Of a stretch of 64,000 nt of DNA, positions 19,253 to 29,927 are shown piece after piece. A program made the position numbers and the translations under genes. The DNA is from Anodontia alba (taxonomy: Eukaryota > Mollusca > Bivalvia > Lucinida > Lucinidae): NCBI GenBank assembly GCA_964016985.1, contig OZ024828.1, forward strand, positions 710,001 through 774,000. The letters run 5' to 3'. Numbering within the stretch: the first letter of the stretch is position 1; every line of letters starts with the position of its first letter. The notes beneath the pieces were generated by a model, which did no database searches, had not been told where the DNA came from, and worked only from the letters and a program-made list of their open reading frames with translations.

Positions 19253-19630
19253 ACCGTATTCAACCTAATTACTGCACTGTGCGCTTAGGTTATTTAAAAG
19301 CACTAGGAAAACTGGAAGTAAAATATCCACCCTAATAAATATCCACCTAATAAGGGCACACTTTAAAGAAAGATCAACAGAGGACTTCATGAGGAGCATA
19401 TTTAATAATGCTTATGCGATATTATTTTCTGTTTTCTTTATAGAAGCATATATTGTGGGTACTTGTTTGAATTGCCTTGACTTGTTGAGGCAATTCAAAT
19501 GAATACCCACCACTTATGTTTTTTATAAAGAAGTAGATAAAAGTACATTGGTTGTAATCTTGTAGATTACTTAATTGCTTTATTGTGTGCTTATAGGAGC
19601 ATATGCGGTAATTAAGTTGAATATAGTAAT
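19253..19630. mobile_element. Family E element, copy E3
   Basis: Starts TACCGTATTCAACCTAATTA and ends 'gcggtaattaagttgaatatagta'. Hairpin ATATTGTGGGTACTTGTTTG..GAATTGCC and complement. 'aaaatatccaccctaataaa' is in the left spacer. Near complete. Confidence 0.72.
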
Positions 19631-19649
19631 AATCACATAAGAGTGGATA

Positions 19650-19800
19650 TCCACATATCTTTTTCTGATTTCTCCATGCATAAAAAACATTTTATGTGTA
19701 CTCATTAGAAGCACCTCAATGAGTACCCACAACATATGGAGAAAAAAGAAACTATGCTTTCATTGAGACATAAGAAAAAAAATTATCAGTACTTAATAAA
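19650..19800. mobile_element. Family F remnant
   Basis: 'ctttttctgatttctccatg', 'atgtgtactcattagaagca', 'gagtacccacaacatatgg', 'ttcattgagacataagaaa'. A shortened hairpin. Confidence 0.5.
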
Positions 19801-19914
19801 TTTTCGGTCGAAAAAAAATGCCTTTTCTTCATTTGTGTAAGTAGATTAAAATAACTAGTTCCATCACGATCTTCTGTATATGGAAAGAAAGAATAATTTC
19901 TATTATTAAAAATT

Positions 19915-20268
19915 GCACCAGAATTTTTCTGAACCAGCAGACAGAATTTGATATTTTTCTTCATTTTCACAGATAGTATAGGCTTTGATATTTCAGGCAG
20001 TTGTCTACTTCGGATATAATTTGCATGAAATGTCAAAGACTATTTAAAGGAGATACATGTAATTTACATGAAATTGGACTAATTCAGAGGAGACAACAAA
20101 TTGATGGTATATTTCTTATTTTTTCCAGAAATTATAGGATTTGATATGTCAAGCAAATTGTCTCCTAGGGGGAAAATTTGCATGAAAAGTCAAATGCTAT
20201 TTTGTGGAAGAAATAATAAGGAAAATATTTCCAAATGTTGTCTGCTGAAGTTTTTTAAGCTTTAAATA
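19915..20268. mobile_element. Two overlapping family C copies
   Basis: Copy one (about 19915-20050): 'gcagacagaatttgatattt', 'aggctttgatatttcagg', 'ttgcatgaaatgtcaaaga'. Copy two (about 20085-20268): 'attcagaggagacaacaaat', 'ggatttgatatgtcaag', 'ttgcatgaaaagtcaaatg', 'aaatgttgtctgctgaag'. Terminal TTAA sites are lost in both. Confidence 0.55.
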
Positions 20269-20319
20269 AAAAGTACTGTAGCACTTTGATGATCTAACAG
20301 AATGAGGACCTGCTGTCAG

Positions 20320-20553
20320 AGCGCCAATCACAACTATTGTCGTCTGCTTTGTCATCTGCTTGTGATTGTAAAAGTCATTTTTGCAAACAGTGTGGACTCA
20401 GATCAGACTGCTCCTTTAGGAGCAGTCTGATCTGGGTCCACACTGTTTGCCTGTATGCAAAAATAGGTTTGAAAAGTTTGCAAGAATATTCAGCAGATGA
20501 CATAAACAGACGACATTTTCAGATGCAGGTTTTCTTGGCGCTTTAAGGGTTAA
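20320..20553. mobile_element. Family I MITE, copy I2
   Basis: 'gagcgccaatcacaacta', hairpin TGCAAACAGTGTGGACTCAG..GACTGCTCC and complement, 'gcagatgacataaacagacg', 'ttggcgctttaagggttaa'. The TTAA at the right end (20550-20553) is visible. 90% or more like I1 by eye. Confidence 0.75.
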
Positions 20554-20847
20554 GGTGGTACATCCAAGGCCTCCTTCTGAAACTTACAGAGAGTTGGCCT
20601 TGACATCATTTTCGCATTTGGCAGGCGTTCCCCTCACCTATCCTATCACTCTCTCTGGGAGACAGCTCATCATGACTGAAATAATGTTTACAGGGATCTC
20701 ACCAGTGCTAGTATAATGTGATTTGTAATAGTATCATGTGAGTGTCTCTTAGGGCATGCTACATACAGCACTGTGGTGGCAATATAAAAAGGCATCAGTT
20801 CTTACTATCACTATCATGATATGACTGAAAGATTGTTGACAGTGACA

Positions 20848-21060
20848 TTAACCCTTGTCATGCTGAATAAATTAAATGCCATGCCCACTTCCAATTTTCA
20901 GCCAATCAGATTACTTAATCTAGTTTGTTCAGGTAAATACACATACTTAATGACAAATCGTGAATATCCAGATCAGTTGGCTTCTTCAGAAGCCAACTGA
21001 TCTGGATCTATACTGTTTGTAAAGACAGGGTATATCCAGGTTCAGCAGGATTAGGGTTAA
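20848..21060 (-). mobile_element. Family A MITE, copy A10
   Basis: TTAA both ends; CCCTTGTCATGCTGAA and TTCAGCAGGATTAGGG; hairpin intact; inverted. Confidence 0.84.
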
Positions 21061-21078
21061 ACCTCAAATTATCACTTA

Positions 21079-21277
21079 CTCTGTATTTACACTAAATATT
21101 GGGACACCTTATTTCCTTACCATACTTATACTGAAATTTGAACAAGTTAATTTTACTACCTGTGGCTCTCTAAATACTCGGATGAGTGGCAAACACTGTA
21201 GATCCTGATCAGATGCCACATAATGTGGGTCCACACTTTGCAGGCCTGTCAGTTCCTGTACTTAGGCTAAGTATGCA
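21079..21277 (+). mobile_element. Family D element, near complete
   Basis: 'gtatttacactaaatattgg', 'ccttaccatacttatactg', 'caagttaattttactacctg', 'gatgagtggcaaacactgta', a shortened hairpin, 'caggcctgtcagttcc', 'cttaggctaagtatgca'. The SINE S1c begins at its right edge. Confidence 0.68.
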
Positions 21278-21582
21278 GGCTTTGATAGCTCAGTCAGCTA
21301 TGTGTCAGACTGGTAATCAGGTCAAGGGTTCATGAGGTCCCCCCCCCCCCCCCCCACTCCCCCCACAAGTCCTGCAACATTCTTTCATGGAGATTGATCC
21401 TGAAATATTTTCTGCAGTCATTCTCTCCCTTCCGCTACTTCAAGAAGGGCATTTGTCAGTTTCTGGAGACAGAATGTGCACAAATACTATTCCAGGAAAA
21501 GTGTATTTGGGTAAAGTGATTGGCTCAACATGATCCTAATGGGTTGACTGGGCCGTAAAACCTCAACTCAATCAATCAATAG
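21278..21582 (+). mobile_element. tRNA-headed SINE, copy S1c
   Basis: Head 'gctttgatagctcagtcagc' (box A-like), box B replaced by a poly-C run at 21340-21355. Body 'ggagattgatcctgaaatat', 'caagaagggcatttgtcagt'. Tail 'gggttgactgggccgtaaaa' plus (CAAT)n. It shows the genuine S1 3' tail. Confidence 0.8.
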
Positions 21583-21639
21583 GATAAGTATGGTATTTTA
21601 TCACCTTATCTGGAGCTGTGTATGGTTCAGCTTGGATCA

Positions 21640-21838
21640 TAGTTCCAGATAAGTGAGGGCATCCGCATATTATTTTTTTTTTTAATTTTCCACGAAAACA
21701 TATGCTGTGGGTACTCATTAGAAGTGCCTCACTGAGACGCTTCAAATGAGTACCACAACATATCTTTTCATGGAGAAATAAGAAAAATATCAATATTTTT
21801 CAGTTGCAAAAAAAAAAATGTCATATCTGGAGCTGTGC
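21640..21838. mobile_element. Family F element, copy F6
   Basis: 'catagttccagataagtgag' and 'gtcatatctggagctgtg' as ends; hairpin ACATATGCTGTGGGTACTCA and complement; 'ggagaaataagaaaaatatc'. A further end-like 'ccttatctggagctgtg' at 21603 suggests a neighbouring fragment. Confidence 0.68.
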
Positions 21839-21956
21839 TTTGATGGTACCTCAGCTAGATTAGAGATGACAGGCTGCATGTGCCACTGAAAGCACTGCCA
21901 AGCTTCATTCTGATCAGTTCAGCAGGACTCTGATAATTTATTTTTCACCAAATACT

Positions 21957-22293
21957 ACCATATTCTTTCCAATTATCACACATACCCCTATAAGCGCACA
22001 GTCAAGCAAATTCGTAGTCTTCATATTACAAGCCATGTACTTCTTTATAAAAGCATATGTTGTTGGTACTCATTTGAATTGCCTCAACAAGTTGAGGCAA
22101 TTCAAATAAGTACCAACAACACATGGTTTTATAAAGAAATTCAGAAAATTGCATAAACGTCAGCAAATAAGTTCTTTGCTGATCTTTTAAAGTGTACCCT
22201 AAGGAGGTAGGTATATATTTATTTTACCACACGTTTTCCCAGTAATTTTGAAAAATCTAAGCGCACGGTGCGGTAATTAGGTCAAATACGGTA
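21957..22293. mobile_element. Family E element, copy E4
   Basis: 'ccatattctttccaattatc', 'acccctataagcgcacagtc', a near-perfect hairpin (ATATGTTGTTGGTACTCATT..GAATTGCCTCAAC and complement), 'taagcgcacggtgcggtaat', and the right end TTAGGTCAAATACGG. Complete except for the changed first bases. Confidence 0.75.
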
Positions 22294-22483
22294 TATACAA
22301 ATGAGCCCATGTGAGGAAATGTATCTACATGGCATATGTGAACAGATAAAGATTCAGATCAGCCAGCTAAGGCATACAAATTAAATCTATGAAGGTTGCT
22401 TTTAGAAACACTTATTTTCTCAGAAAAATACAAAAACAATAAATAAAATTTTTCTGTTGCCATTGTGATTTCCTTTTGGAGGG

Positions 22484-22575
22484 TTAATGGGTAGCATGCT
22501 TGGTAAAAATTTCAGCAGATAAAATTTTGAAATATTTTTTTCTCATTTTAGCCAGAAAATAGGTTTAACTGTTGT
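22484..22575. mobile_element. Family C half copy
   Basis: TTAATGGGTAGCATGCTTGG, 'ttcagcagataaaattttga', 'gccagaaaataggttt', then cut off where other sequence leads into a D. Confidence 0.5.
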
Positions 22576-22604
22576 TATTCTATGAAACAACACCTAGAAA
22601 AACC

Positions 22605-22808
22605 AATACGATAAATATCCTAAAATTTTGAACACTATTTTTCGATACTATTTTGGCCTAAATTATGCTTTTTAAGCAGCTGTTTCTTAAAATACTTAGT
22701 GGAATGGCAAACAGTGTAGACCCTGATCAGACTGCTTGTTCTGCACTGTTTGCTATGTCATTTTCTCAGACTTTTTGTTGTTTGAAATATTAGGACATTT
22801 ACAGTACT
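22605..22808 (+). mobile_element. Family D copy
   Basis: 'cgataaatatcctaaaattt', 'gtggaatggcaaacagtgta', 'gaccctgatcagactgc', 'ttgttctgcactgtttgct', 'aaatattaggacatttacag'. The hairpin is shortened. Confidence 0.58.
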
Positions 22809-22939
22809 TACATATAATCTTCCTCTAATCTAAAAGCAGTGAACCTTAGCCCAGAAGGTTGACCACCGCATGTCCTTGGCATCTTACATTCTATTTAAAT
22901 GAAAGGTCATTCACTTTTGCTGTCCACATTTTGTTTTGA

Positions 22940-23106
22940 ACACTGTTATGCTCAAAATATTTAAACAGACAGGCTAAAGAAACAAGTGTAGACCCGGATC
23001 AGATGCCAAATAGAGTCTACACTATTTGCCACTGACATCTAGCAATTTTTAGAAACATCGAAATAGATTTGTCCAATTTTTAGGATGTGTAGGGTAAGAA
23101 GTTAAC
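22940..23106 (-). mobile_element. Family D copy, inverted
   Basis: 'aaaatatttaaacagacagg', 'gaaacaagtgtagacccgga', 'agagtctacactatttgcc', 'ctagcaatttttagaaacat', 'ggtaagaagttaac'. Confidence 0.58.
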
Positions 23107-23146
23107 CTTAAAAGCATTAATCAGAACTGCAGCAGACAACATTTTG

Positions 23147-23186
<40 letters not shown>

Positions 23187-23340
23187 AGAAAATAAGACAT
23201 GGCTTTTCATGTGAATTGTCTGCCTAGCAGACAATTCACATGAAATACCAGGTCTTAATTTCTTTGAAAAGTAATTAAAAAAAAAAAATAAAATAATGGA
23301 ATGTAGTTTGCCACAATTTTACTTAACGCTTTAAGGTTTG
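23102..23340. mobile_element. Family B MITE, copy B2
   Basis: TTAACCTTAAAAGCATTAAT, 'gcagcagacaacattttgat', an (ATT)n run (23150-23182), 'tcagagaaaataagacatgg', hairpin tip GTCTGCCTAGCAGAC, and the far end 'taacgctttaagg'. Its TTAA adjoins the D copy to the left. Confidence 0.66.
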
Positions 23341-24435
23341 TCAGAAATGTTTAGGATAAATTTGGTTTGGAGTTTAATGGCCCAGTCAACACAATTAAAG
23401 TCGGGACTTAATGGGCGAGGGTTGTGGCCACGTAAAATTGATTTAAGCCGCCCCCCCCCCCCCGCCCCCCCCCCCCCCCCCTCCACCCCCCCCCAGTAAG
23501 GTTTTTACTGACCGTTCCAAGGCGCTTCTGCTGTGGTTTACTATTTCTGTCATTGTACGTCTTGTGCATGTATGTCCTTGTAAAATTTTTATTTTGGATA
23601 GCAGTTTGGCCAATTTTTTTGGGGAAAGAAATTGTCCTTTTGGCTTTCTGTTTGTAGTCTTTTGATTGTGGTGCCATCGCTCTGAGTGCGCCCTTCTTTC
23701 CCTTTGGTGTCTTGGGCAGAAGGTGTTAGGTACATGTAATTGTATTAATTCCTGATCATTGCCTACCTCAGTGTTCAAGCCAGGCTGCGCCATTGCGCCA
23801 ATGGCGCATATTTTCATATTTTTGCGCAGACTAATTAAGTTCTTGCGCCATCCAGGCACAGAAAACTTATTACAATATTGGCTGCAAATGCGTTGTGATC
23901 GGGTGCTTTTACTTGCAGTTCACTATAAATAGGCATAGAAATTCTTTTAAAATGCAAAGAAAGCTTTAAAATAATTGAGAAAATACATTTAAACAGACAA
24001 TCTGTTATGATTTTTGCCTGTAGTTTATGCATTTTTGATGTTATTTCTAGCGTTGGTGGCAGCCATTTTTCAATTCTGTCGTGACTATTGGTTCAGTGCT
24101 CATGCTGTGACTATTGGTTCAATGTTCATTTATAAATTCAGGGGTCACCTCACTGAGGGGTAGATCGAATGTACATTGTTAGTACGATCACTATCAGAAA
24201 GTATTATTGTTGGAAGTTTTCTTTCTTTTCTCAATCTGATTGATTGAGTGATTAGGTTAAAATATGATTGACTCATGGTTTAATGGAAAGTTATTAATTT
24301 TGGGTGAAGGTCAGTCCTGTTGAAACTAGAATAGGACTGATGCTAAAGAGATCATCCAGCTCATCAATTTGAAGCAGTATTCAAAAGAACTAATTCAAAA
24401 TGATTTTCAGCTTTTACATCTATTCACAATATTTA
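23341..24435. other. Spacer with poly-C and a palindrome
   Basis: 23447-23495 is a C-run with a few interruptions; the Gly-rich reverse frames across it are artefacts. 'gcgccattgcgccaatggcg' (about 23790) is a short palindrome. 'gtgactattggttca' is repeated at 24082 and 24109. No gene or element boundary is supported. Confidence 0.4.
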
Positions 24436-25363
24436 GGCCAAAAAAAATTAATTATTAGATTCTCAGGCCATTTTTGGCAAAAACAGATGAGGCAGGCAGG
24501 AATTTTTTTTTTTTTTTTTTTTTTACTCATGAAACAGGCGAGGGAACTTTTTTTTATTACACGAACCCTTTAAAAGGACTCGTTTCATGAAATGCATTTT
24601 ATAAGTAATATTACCATAAAAATACTTAATGTTTGGACACCTAGACATAGCTAAAGATAAGGAGAAGTACTGAGGATAACTTTTTTATATGTCCCTATTA
24701 TTATTAAATATAAAGGATAGTCCCCTACCAACTAAAGTTTAGTAAAGTAAAGTAATAAAATCAGTTTGTGCAGCTCCAGTTTAAATTTCTACCAAAGGTT
24801 TATATACCTTCAGAGAGGGATGTGTTGACAGAAATTCTGTCGAATGTGTCTATTTTGGAGCGTCCGATCGACGCACTTACATCGTGGTTTGATTATTCAT
24901 CCGGGAAGGACCACGTCGATACTTCGTATCCCGATTTTATGCCGTTATACAACTCGGCAATTGTGCAGTCTTTTTCGTAACCGCCTATAATGTTCCAGGA
25001 CAGATGCACCGTAGCCCCGGATGAAATCTGGGTGGATATTTGAAACATCTGCTTTGAAAACGAAGGAAACACAAGTTTTGTTTACACAACATGCGCTTCG
25101 GCAGCCATTTTGATCAATGATGGTGCTAAAACGCTTACTCGCTATGTTCAATCCAATGAAAAAATCAATAATATAAGCGTTTACGTGACCGTGTATGCTT
25201 CGGTTGCATCTAAGACTAGGATTTTAAAAACCGCGATGCACCGGCATGCTGTATCAGACGCGGATGTGTTTTTTTTATTGGACACGGAAAAAAAAGGCTT
25301 ATGCGCAGACTTTTTGGTACATGCGGCGGGGCCTGAGAATCTAATGATTATTTTTTTTTGGCC
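24436..25363. mobile_element. Element Q with 34-bp inverted ends and CpG-richer core
   Basis: Left end 24436-24469 (GGCCAAAAAAAATTAATTAT then TAGATTCTCAGGCC) and right end 25330-25363 match as inverted repeats with about 2 differences. Inside, 24780-25330 has many CpG dinucleotides ('gcgtccgatcgacgcac', 'accgcgatgcaccggcatgc'), unlike the AT-rich surroundings. Both strands have frames of 68-99 codons (24768-24980 +, 24945-25151 -, 25110-25409 +) but no domain I recognise. The reverse strand has 'tcaaaatggctgccgaagcg', like a 5' end, but a stop follows within eight codons. It could be a captured promoter or first exon in a non-autonomous element. A related half-end may lie at 55045-55110. Confidence 0.6.
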
Positions 25364-25429
25364 TTATGATTATTATTTCCTATATCTCCACAGTATTGTC
25401 AACACTTAGACAGGCAGCTCACTTATCCC

Positions 25430-25520
25430 CTCACCCCCACCCCACCACCCACAAAAAAAGAGAAAAAAAAAGAAGAAAAAAAAAAAGAAAAAAGAAAAAA
25501 AACAAAAAAAACAATGGCAG
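25430..25520. repeat. A-rich low-complexity tract
   Basis: A/G runs from 25453 to 25515. Confidence 0.8.
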
Positions 25521-25805
25521 CCCCCCTTGACACCCTACCCAATCTGTTGATTTCTTATGTTCATCTGTTGTGCCATTTCTTATTGACAACCCTGTGTTAA
25601 CCTGGAATGTACATCTGATCAGATGTTACAAGAACGGATTACATGGAGCAAAATACCCACATCTGAAAGCAACAGGTACATTTTCTATAAAATTTTGATC
25701 ATTGATTGTACTGTCCCCAGATTTTTTCAAATGGCCCCAACTTTTTGGAGGGTAGGGGCTCCATGGGCCCCAAAACTGAAATTCCTGACTTGAACACTGC
25801 TACCT

Positions 25806-26377
25806 TTCTTTGTTCAGCTGATCAGTTTACCTAACCACACTTTTCTTGGACAGGCTTAGTCCTCTTAGTGGTTAACCAGCACTTGTGCACTTCGTTTTAG
25901 CCATAAACTGATAACTGCCCTTCTTGAATCAGCAAAAGGGAGAGAATGAATGACCACAGAAAATATTTCATGATCAATCTCCAAGAAAGAATGTTGCGAG
26001 ACCAGCAGGGATCAAACCTGCAACCTCCAGATCACCAATGGATGCACATTTGGCCTCGGTGGCTCAGTTGGATGCGCCGTCCGACTGGAGACCAGGAGGT
26101 CGTGGGTTCAACCCCCGTCGAGGTCGGCAACATTCTTTCATGGAGATTGATCATGAAATATTTTCTACAGTCATTCTCTCCCTTCCGCTGATTCAAGAAG
26201 GGCAGTTGTCAGTTTCTGGCGAAAGAATGTGCACAATACTGGTTAACCACTTAGAGGACTAAGCCTGCCCAGTAAATGTGTGGTTAGGTAAACTGACCGT
26301 GCTCGACATGACTCCATTGGGTTGACTGGGCCGTAAAACCTCAACACAAACAAACTGACTGAGCCACTGAGACACCT
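25806..26377 (-). mobile_element. tRNA-headed SINE S1d, split by S1e
   Basis: An inverted S1: 'gatcagtttacctaaccaca', 'gcccttcttgaatcagc', 'atttcatgatcaatctccaa', box B 'gggatcaaacctgcaacct', up to 'aatggatgcaca' (26049). The missing head 'ctgactgagccactgagaca' resumes at about 26356, after S1e. This shows S1e landed inside it. Confidence 0.75.
26050..26353 (+). mobile_element. tRNA-headed SINE S1e, full length
   Basis: The best S1 copy. Head 'ggcctcggtggctcagttgg' (box A), 'gtgggttcaacccccgtcg' (box B), body as in S1a, 3' tail 'ggttgactgggccgtaaaac' and CTCAACACAAACAAA. It sits opposite in direction to the host S1d. Confidence 0.87.
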
Positions 26378-26389
26378 GTATATAAGGTT

Positions 26390-26591
26390 TTAACCCTTGG
26401 CCTGTTGAATGAATTAAGATGCGACACCCACTTCTAATTTTCAGCCAATCAGGTTACAGTTATTATAAATTTGCATACTTGATGGCAAACAGTGCTGATC
26501 CAGATCAGTTGGCTTCTTCAGAAGCCAACTGATCTGGCTCTACACTGTTTGCAAAACAGGATATATCCAGGTTCAGCAGGACAAGGGTTAA
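26390..26591 (-). mobile_element. Family A MITE, copy A11
   Basis: TTAA both ends; CCCTTGGCCTGTTGAA and TTCAGCAGGACAAGGG; hairpin good. It starts 13 bp beyond S1d. Confidence 0.85.
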
Positions 26592-26727
26592 TACAAGTAG
26601 TTTCGGGTGTTACTATAGAAATATTAGGGCACTTGCGTACTTGCATTTTTTTACTTTTCAGTTTTTGTTTACAACTGAGATTATCAAATTGTTAATCCTG
26701 CAGTTAATCCTCTTGTGTGATTACCAT

Positions 26728-26930
26728 ATTTACATAAAATACTGGGACACCCCAATGCAATACCATGATTTTCCTAATGCTTGAGCAAGTTCATTTTTCT
26801 ACCTGTTGATGTGTCTAAAATTGCTGGATTAGTGGCAAATAGCATAAACCCTTAGCTGTATTGTTAAGTCATGTGGACCCTGACCAGTGGCCATCTTTCT
26901 TAATAGGGTCAATTCAGTATGATAATGACC
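26728..26930 (+). mobile_element. Family D, old copy
   Basis: 'accatatttacataaaatac', 'gggacaccccaatgcaatac', 'agttcatttttctacctgtt', 'gatgtgtctaaaattgctgg', 'attagtggcaaatagc'. The right part is lost. Confidence 0.55.
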
Positions 26931-27059
26931 GTCTGTAATCGGTACAATAACAGGATTTGCAACACTCAGATTGCAATAAAAGTGACGAATCTAAATAACA
27001 GACTGACCTTCAAACAATCAATCATTTTTCCGATAATCTAAGCATTTATTGATACTGCA

Positions 27060-27332
27060 ATATTTTTGCTTTCATATGAATTTGATTTAATAAACTGCTA
27101 ATAAAATCTTTGATAAGCTGCTAATAAAATCTGTAGAAATCTTTATTTAATAAACTGCTAATAATCTGCTTATAAAATCTTTATTTAATAAACTGCTGAG
27201 ATCATTATTTAATAAAGTGCTAATAAACTGCTAATAGATAAATTGCTGATAAAATCTTTATTTAATAAACTGCTAATAAAATCTTCTGCTAATAAAATCT
27301 TTATTTAACTAGAGCTGGTGTTTGTAAAACAC
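27060..27332. repeat. AT-rich minisatellite, block 1 of 4
   Basis: Tandem units of about 26 bp, consensus 'taataaactgctaataaa' + 'atctttattt'. The same units recur at 29815-29927, 30626-30720 and 32047-32705, so one array has been broken by three insertions. Many units have single-base changes. Confidence 0.85.
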
Positions 27333-29814
27333 TATGCCCCCAACTGCCTGACTCTAACACTGTTTGACTCCAACACTGCTTAGCCATGACGGTAACAACA
27401 GTACAAATATATGATTTCAATGTTATTTTATCAAAGGGAAATAACTCTAAAATAGGAGATGATTGGGATAAGAAAAAAATATGGATCACCTATTTTTTCA
27501 TGAGGAATCAAAACATGAAATTTCAAAACATTAGCATACATGGTTCTAAACTTATGCTATACACAATAAAGCAACGACATTAAATGGCCCGAAATTGCGA
27601 AGGGCCATAACTCCAACATTTCATTTAATTGGTTCAAAATTTATTCAGGTGATCTCCTCCTCAATCCTAATCAGTATACCAAATATCATGGCTCTAGCTT
27701 AAATACTTTTTGAGATATCTTGCTGAAAAAGTCAAAATGCCTAGAACTACAAAGGGCCATAACTACATCAATTTTTCATGGAATTCCCTAAAAACCAAAC
27801 CAGGTAATCTCCACATCATCCCCAATCAGCATATAATATTTCAAGACCCTAGCTTAAGTGCTTTTCGAGAAATCTTGCTGACAAGGTCAAAATGAGCAGA
27901 ACTGCAAAGGGTCGTAACTTTATCAATATTTTCATGGAATTCTCTCAAAATATAATCGGGTAATGTACACATCATTCCCACTCATTGTATCGAATTTCAA
28001 GAACCCAGCTTAAATACTTTTCAAGATATCTTGCTCACAAGATTTAATTCGGCTATTTTTTCATTGGGAACCCAAATATAAAATTTCAAAACCCTAGCGT
28101 GCAGGGTTCTTAAGATATGGCATGCACAAAAAAAGCTTGATGAACGGACAAACAGTCGGATGGACAAATGAAGGCAAAATAATATGCCCCATCAATTTCA
28201 TTCGAAACTGGGGGCATAATCAGGTCATCTACTCATCGCTACCAATCTATTCATCAAGTTTCAAGGCTCCAGCTTCAATAGTTTTTGAGATATTTTGTTC
28301 ACAAGGGAAACATGCCCAAATTTACAAAGGGCCATTACTTATGAAATATTTTTCAGAATTTACAAAAAAATTAATCAGGTCATCTACTCATCATTACCAA
28401 TCAATTCACCAAGTTTCAAGTCTCTAGCTCTAATAGTTTTTGAGATATTTTGCTGACAAGATAAAAATGCCCAAAATAACAAAGGGGCATAACTCAAGAA
28501 GTATATTTCAAAATTTCTTCAAAAGTTATTCAGGTTGTCTACTTATCACTACCAGTCTATTCATTAAGTGTCAAGGCTCTAGTTCCAACAGTTTTTGAGA
28601 TATTTTGCTGACAAAGTAAAATTGCCCAAAATTACAAAGGGCCATAACTCATGAAGTATTTTTCAGAATTTCTTCAAAAATTAATCAGGTCATTTACTCA
28701 TCACTACAAATCCATTTACTAAGTTTCAAGGCTCTAGCTCTAACAGTTTTTGAGATATTTTGTTGACAAGATAAAAATGCCTAAAATTACAAAGGGGCAT
28801 AACTCAAGAAGTATATTTCAAAATTTCTTCAAAAGTTTATCAGGTTGTCTACTCATCACTACCAGTCTATTCATCAAGTTTCAAGGCTCTAGCTTCAATC
28901 GTTTTTGAGATATTTTGCTGACAAGTTAAAAATGCCATAAATTACAAAGGGCCATAACTCATGAAGTGTTTTTCAGAATTTCTTCAAAAGTTTATCAGGT
29001 CATCTACACATCACTACAAATCCATTTACTAAGTTTCTAGGCTCAAGCTCTAACAATTTTTGAGATATTTTGCTGACAATGTAAAAATGCCCAAAATTAC
29101 AAAGGGCCATAACTCAAAAGGCATTTTTCAAAATTTCTTCAAAAGTTAATCAGGTTGTCTACTCATCACTACCAGTCTATTCATTAAGTTTCAAGGCTCT
29201 AGCTCCAACGGTTTTTGAGATATTTTGCTGACAAGATAAAAATGCCCAAAATTACAAAGGGCCATAACTCATGCAGTATTTTTCAGAATTTCTTCAAAAG
29301 TTAATCAGGTCATCTACTCATCACTACAAATCCATTTACTAAGTTTCAAGGCTCTAGCTCTAACAGTTTTTGAGATATTTTGCTGACAAGGTAAAATTGC
29401 CCAAAATTACAAAGGGCCATAACTCAAGAAGTATTTTTCAAAATTTCTTCAAAAGTTAATCAGGTTGTCTACTCATCACTACCAGTCTATTCATCAAGTT
29501 TCAAGGCTCTAGCTTTAATAGTTTTTGAGATATTTTGCTGACAAGATTGCATCCATATTTATTCAAAGGGCCATAACTCAGAAAAGGGGCATAATCCTGT
29601 CAAGAAAAAAAATACGTGTCAGCTATTTTTTCATGAGGAATCCATATATGAAATTTCAAAACAGTAGCATTCACGGTTTTAAAGTTATGCTATGCATCAA
29701 AAAGCGTGACGAACGGACGGACGGACGGACGGAAGGAAGGACGCACGGACGGACGGACGGACGAACAACCCAGAAGCAATATGCCCCTCCAACTTCTTTG
29801 AAGTTGGGGGCATA
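27333..29814 (+). mobile_element. Array element T1 (155-bp units) inserted in the minisatellite
   Basis: Ends TATGCCCCCAACTGCC and AGTTGGGGGCATA are inverted. From about 28326 to 29564 the unit is 155 bp, each with 'aaagggccataactc', 'tcttcaaaagttaatcagg', 'caagtttcaaggctctagct' and 'gtttttgagatattttgctg'; nine or more units. The last section has 'aaaaagcgtgacgaacggac' followed by GGAC/GGAA repeats and a terminal hairpin. An identical-style end ('aaactgggggcata', about 28200-28217) occurs internally, so it may be two elements joined (27333-28217 and 28218-29814). No ORF of coding quality. Confidence 0.75.
29706..29764. repeat. (GGAC)n tetranucleotide tract
   Basis: Mostly GGAC with GGAA variants, part of T1's tail. 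Confidence 0.9.
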
Positions 29815-29927
29815 ATAAGCTGCTAATAAAATCTTCATTTGAAAAACCACTAATAAAATCTTTAGTTAATAAACTGCTATTAAAACCTTTATTGAATAAA
29901 TGCAAATAAAATCTTTAATAAACAGCT
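29815..29927. repeat. AT-rich minisatellite, block 2
   Basis: Units as in block 1, between T1 and T2. Confidence 0.8.

Noticed and set aside
23408..23859. Glycine-rich reverse frames
   Set aside because: Produced by the poly-C tract at 23447-23495.
24768..25409. Intact gene in element Q
   Set aside because: The frames are short, overlap on both strands and show no domain, start or splice pattern that joins them.
26050..26130. A functional tRNA gene
   Set aside because: Box A and B are present, but the cloverleaf is not closed and the sequence continues as a SINE body found many times.
27333..29814. CRISPR array, because of regular 155-bp spacing
   Set aside because: Whole units repeat with divergence, without short repeats and unique spacers, and the context is eukaryotic.
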